Of a DNA stretch of 7,303 nucleotides, positions 6,153 through 7,303 are shown one piece after another. This DNA is from Bacteroides sp. (lineage in GTDB: Bacteria > Bacteroidota > Bacteroidia > Bacteroidales > GCA-2748055), in assembly GCA_011048475.1 (NCBI GenBank), contig DSDZ01000407.1, positions 1 through 7,303 of the forward strand, read 5' to 3'. Under the pieces are notes generated by a model that was given only the letters and a program-made list of their open reading frames with translations, was not told the origin of the DNA and did not search any database. Position 1 is the stretch's first letter. The number at the start of each line of letters is the position of its first letter. Position numbers and translations under genes: made by a program.

Positions 6153-7205
6153 CTAAAAATTGGCCACTTGCAAGTACCGGTGAATGATGCGGGGGACGGG
6201 ATAATCATCCAGCCGCCCGGACGGAACACGCACCCATGTGTCCGGCATGGGATCAGGCCACCGGCCGGTCCGGATGTGTAAAAATTTCGCATGGATGGTC
6301 CGGTGCGTCAGCTGGTGCCTGACGGGCGGGGAGACCCGCTCAAGGATCAGCTCCGCCACGCCCGGCATCAATTCCTGCTCCATTCGGACCAGGAGTTCCC
6401 CGTCCTCCGCCGGACCGTCGGATTCCAGCACGGGAAACTGGTAGAGGGATTTCCAGATGTCATTCCCGTCCCGTTTCATGAGGATGACCTCATTTCCGTT
6501 CCTGAAAATGAAAAAGTACATCCACCGCGCCGTGGGCCTCCTTTTGGGGACCTTCACCGGGAGCAGATCCACCCGGTTATGTTTCCATGCCACGCAGCGG
6601 CCGGAGAGCGGACACCCCGCACAAACAGGGCTGTCCGGAACGCACTGCAGCGAACCGAATTCCATGATGGCCTGGTTGTGCAGGCCCGGCTGCTCCCTGT
6701 CCAGCAGCTCCTCTGCCAGGGAGGCGATGATCTTGTGGCCGCGCGGACCGTTCACGGCCTCCTCCACGCCGAAGAGCCTGCTGATCACCCGCGCCACGTT
6801 CCCGTCCACCACCGCCCTGGGTTCATTGAAACAGATGGAGGCAATGGCCGCCGCCGTGTAGCTCCCCACCCCCTTCAGCTTCAGCAGTCCCTCGTAGGTC
6901 CGGGGCATTTCCCCTCCCAGCTGTTCCACCACATGTTTGGCGGTTGCATGCATATACCGGGCACGTGAATAGTATCCGAGTCCCTGCCAGAGCTTCATCA
7001 CCCTCTCCTCCGGAGCCTCTGCCAGCGAACGGATGTCCGGGAACGCCTCCGCGAATGAAAGGTAATAATCGAGTCCCTGGCTGATCCTGGTTTGCTGGAG
7101 GATCACCTCCGAGAGCCATATCCGGTATGGATCAACTGAATAGCGCCATGGAAGATCCCGCTTATTTTTTTCATACCAGGCAACCAATATCTCACTTATT
7201 TTCAT
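6153..7205 (-). CDS. mutY: A/G-specific adenine glycosylase MutY
   Basis: A 350-residue DNA repair enzyme that removes adenine paired with 8-oxoguanine, preventing G:C to T:A mutations. The N-terminal domain has RDLPWR (16-21), WLSEVILQQT (30-39) with catalytic Glu33, the helix-hairpin-helix LKGVGSYTAAAI (110-121) and VVDGNVARV (132-140) with catalytic Asp134. A 4Fe-4S cluster site follows as C188-x6-C195-x2-C198-x5-C204. Residues about 225-345 form the NUDIX-like 8-oxoG recognition domain, with RHQLTHRTIHAKF. Length is normal for the family. ATG at 7205 is preferred because MKISEILVAWY is the usual kind of N terminus; a GTG at 7220 would add five residues. It is the first gene of the minus-strand run and probably carries the operon promoter upstream. 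Confidence 0.97.
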   Translation of the reverse strand: MKISEILVAWYEKNKRDLPWRYSVDPYRIWLSEVILQQTRISQGLDYYLSFAEAFPDIRSLAEAPEERVMKLWQGLGYYSRARYMHATAKHVVEQLGGEMPRTYEGLLKLKGVGSYTAAAIASICFNEPRAVVDGNVARVISRLFGVEEAVNGPRGHKIIASLAEELLDREQPGLHNQAIMEFGSLQCVPDSPVCAGCPLSGRCVAWKHNRVDLLPVKVPKRRPTARWMYFFIFRNGNEVILMKRDGNDIWKSLYQFPVLESDGPAEDGELLVRMEQELMPGVAELILERVSPPVRHQLTHRTIHAKFLHIRTGRWPDPMPDTWVRVPSGRLDDYPVPRIIHRYLQVANF

Positions 7206-7289
7206 TATCTTCGCCGGCACATTATTTATAATGTTCTTATATTAAGGACACTAAAATAAAAATTTATACAAATCAATTTCATATTCACG

Positions 7290-7297
7290 CAAAAGTA
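7290..7297 (-). promoter_or_regulatory. Candidate Bacteroidota -7 promoter element TACTTTTG
   Basis: On the minus strand TACTTTTG exactly matches the TAnnTTTG -7 consensus of Bacteroidota housekeeping promoters. Transcription would start near 7280 and leave a leader of about 75 bases before the mutY ATG. The matching -33 TTTG would lie beyond the right edge, so it cannot be checked. The surrounding 7221-7303 stretch is strongly AT-rich, unlike the genes. Apart from this element I see no gene or stable hairpin in the stretch. Confidence 0.4.
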
Positions 7298-7303
7298 TAT
7301 ATA

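Noticed and set aside
6166..6175. Palindrome ACTTGCAAGT near the 3' end of mutY
   Set aside because: It lies inside coding sequence, is short and unrepeated elsewhere in the window, and is compatible with chance.
6291..6968. A 225-codon open frame on the plus strand, antisense to mutY
   Set aside because: mutY shows its catalytic residues and full Fe-S cluster site; the antisense product is of low complexity and resembles nothing known.

Overview
The window looks like chromosomal DNA of a fairly GC-rich member of the Bacteroidota (Bacteroidetes). The case rests on gldE and gldD, which are lineage-typical gliding/type IX secretion genes, on a bacterial GGGP-synthase-family enzyme next to an Sfp-type phosphopantetheinyl transferase, and on a TAnnTTTG-type promoter element at the right edge. 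I see no insertion sequence, prophage, tRNA, rRNA or CRISPR array. Coding density is very high, and the longest non-coding stretch is about 100 bases at the right end.

Left arm (1-2098, + strand): the 3' end of a transketolase gene, then only 3 bases to a secreted protein of the PafA-type alkaline phosphatase superfamily. That second protein is the most unusual item here. The fold signature is clear, but almost every catalytic and metal-binding position I can align has been replaced, including the nucleophile, so it looks like a pseudophosphatase. Directly after its signal peptide it carries a perfect 21-bp tandem repeat.

Middle (2099-2168): a short convergent intergenic region with a hairpin and a 10-bp palindrome.

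Right arm (2169-7205, all - strand): a tight run of six genes transcribed from the right edge leftwards: mutY, ssb, gldE, gldD, a 4'-phosphopantetheinyl transferase and a GGGP/HepGP synthase. Gaps are -4 to 54 bases, so they probably form one operon. MutY removes A opposite 8-oxoG and Ssb covers single-stranded DNA. GldE (membrane, CBS/CorC type) and GldD (lipoprotein) serve the gliding/secretion machinery in the envelope. The PPTase activates carrier proteins for lipid or secondary metabolite synthesis, and the GGGP-synthase-family protein joins a polyprenyl chain to glycerol-1-phosphate. The operon therefore mixes DNA maintenance with envelope and lipid functions. Several genes start with GTG or TTG, and start choice is discussed entry by entry. 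A probable promoter lies in the AT-rich stretch 7206-7303.

All family assignments come from motif recognition by eye and no database search was run. Residue equivalences to PafA are from memory of the family and should be confirmed by alignment.
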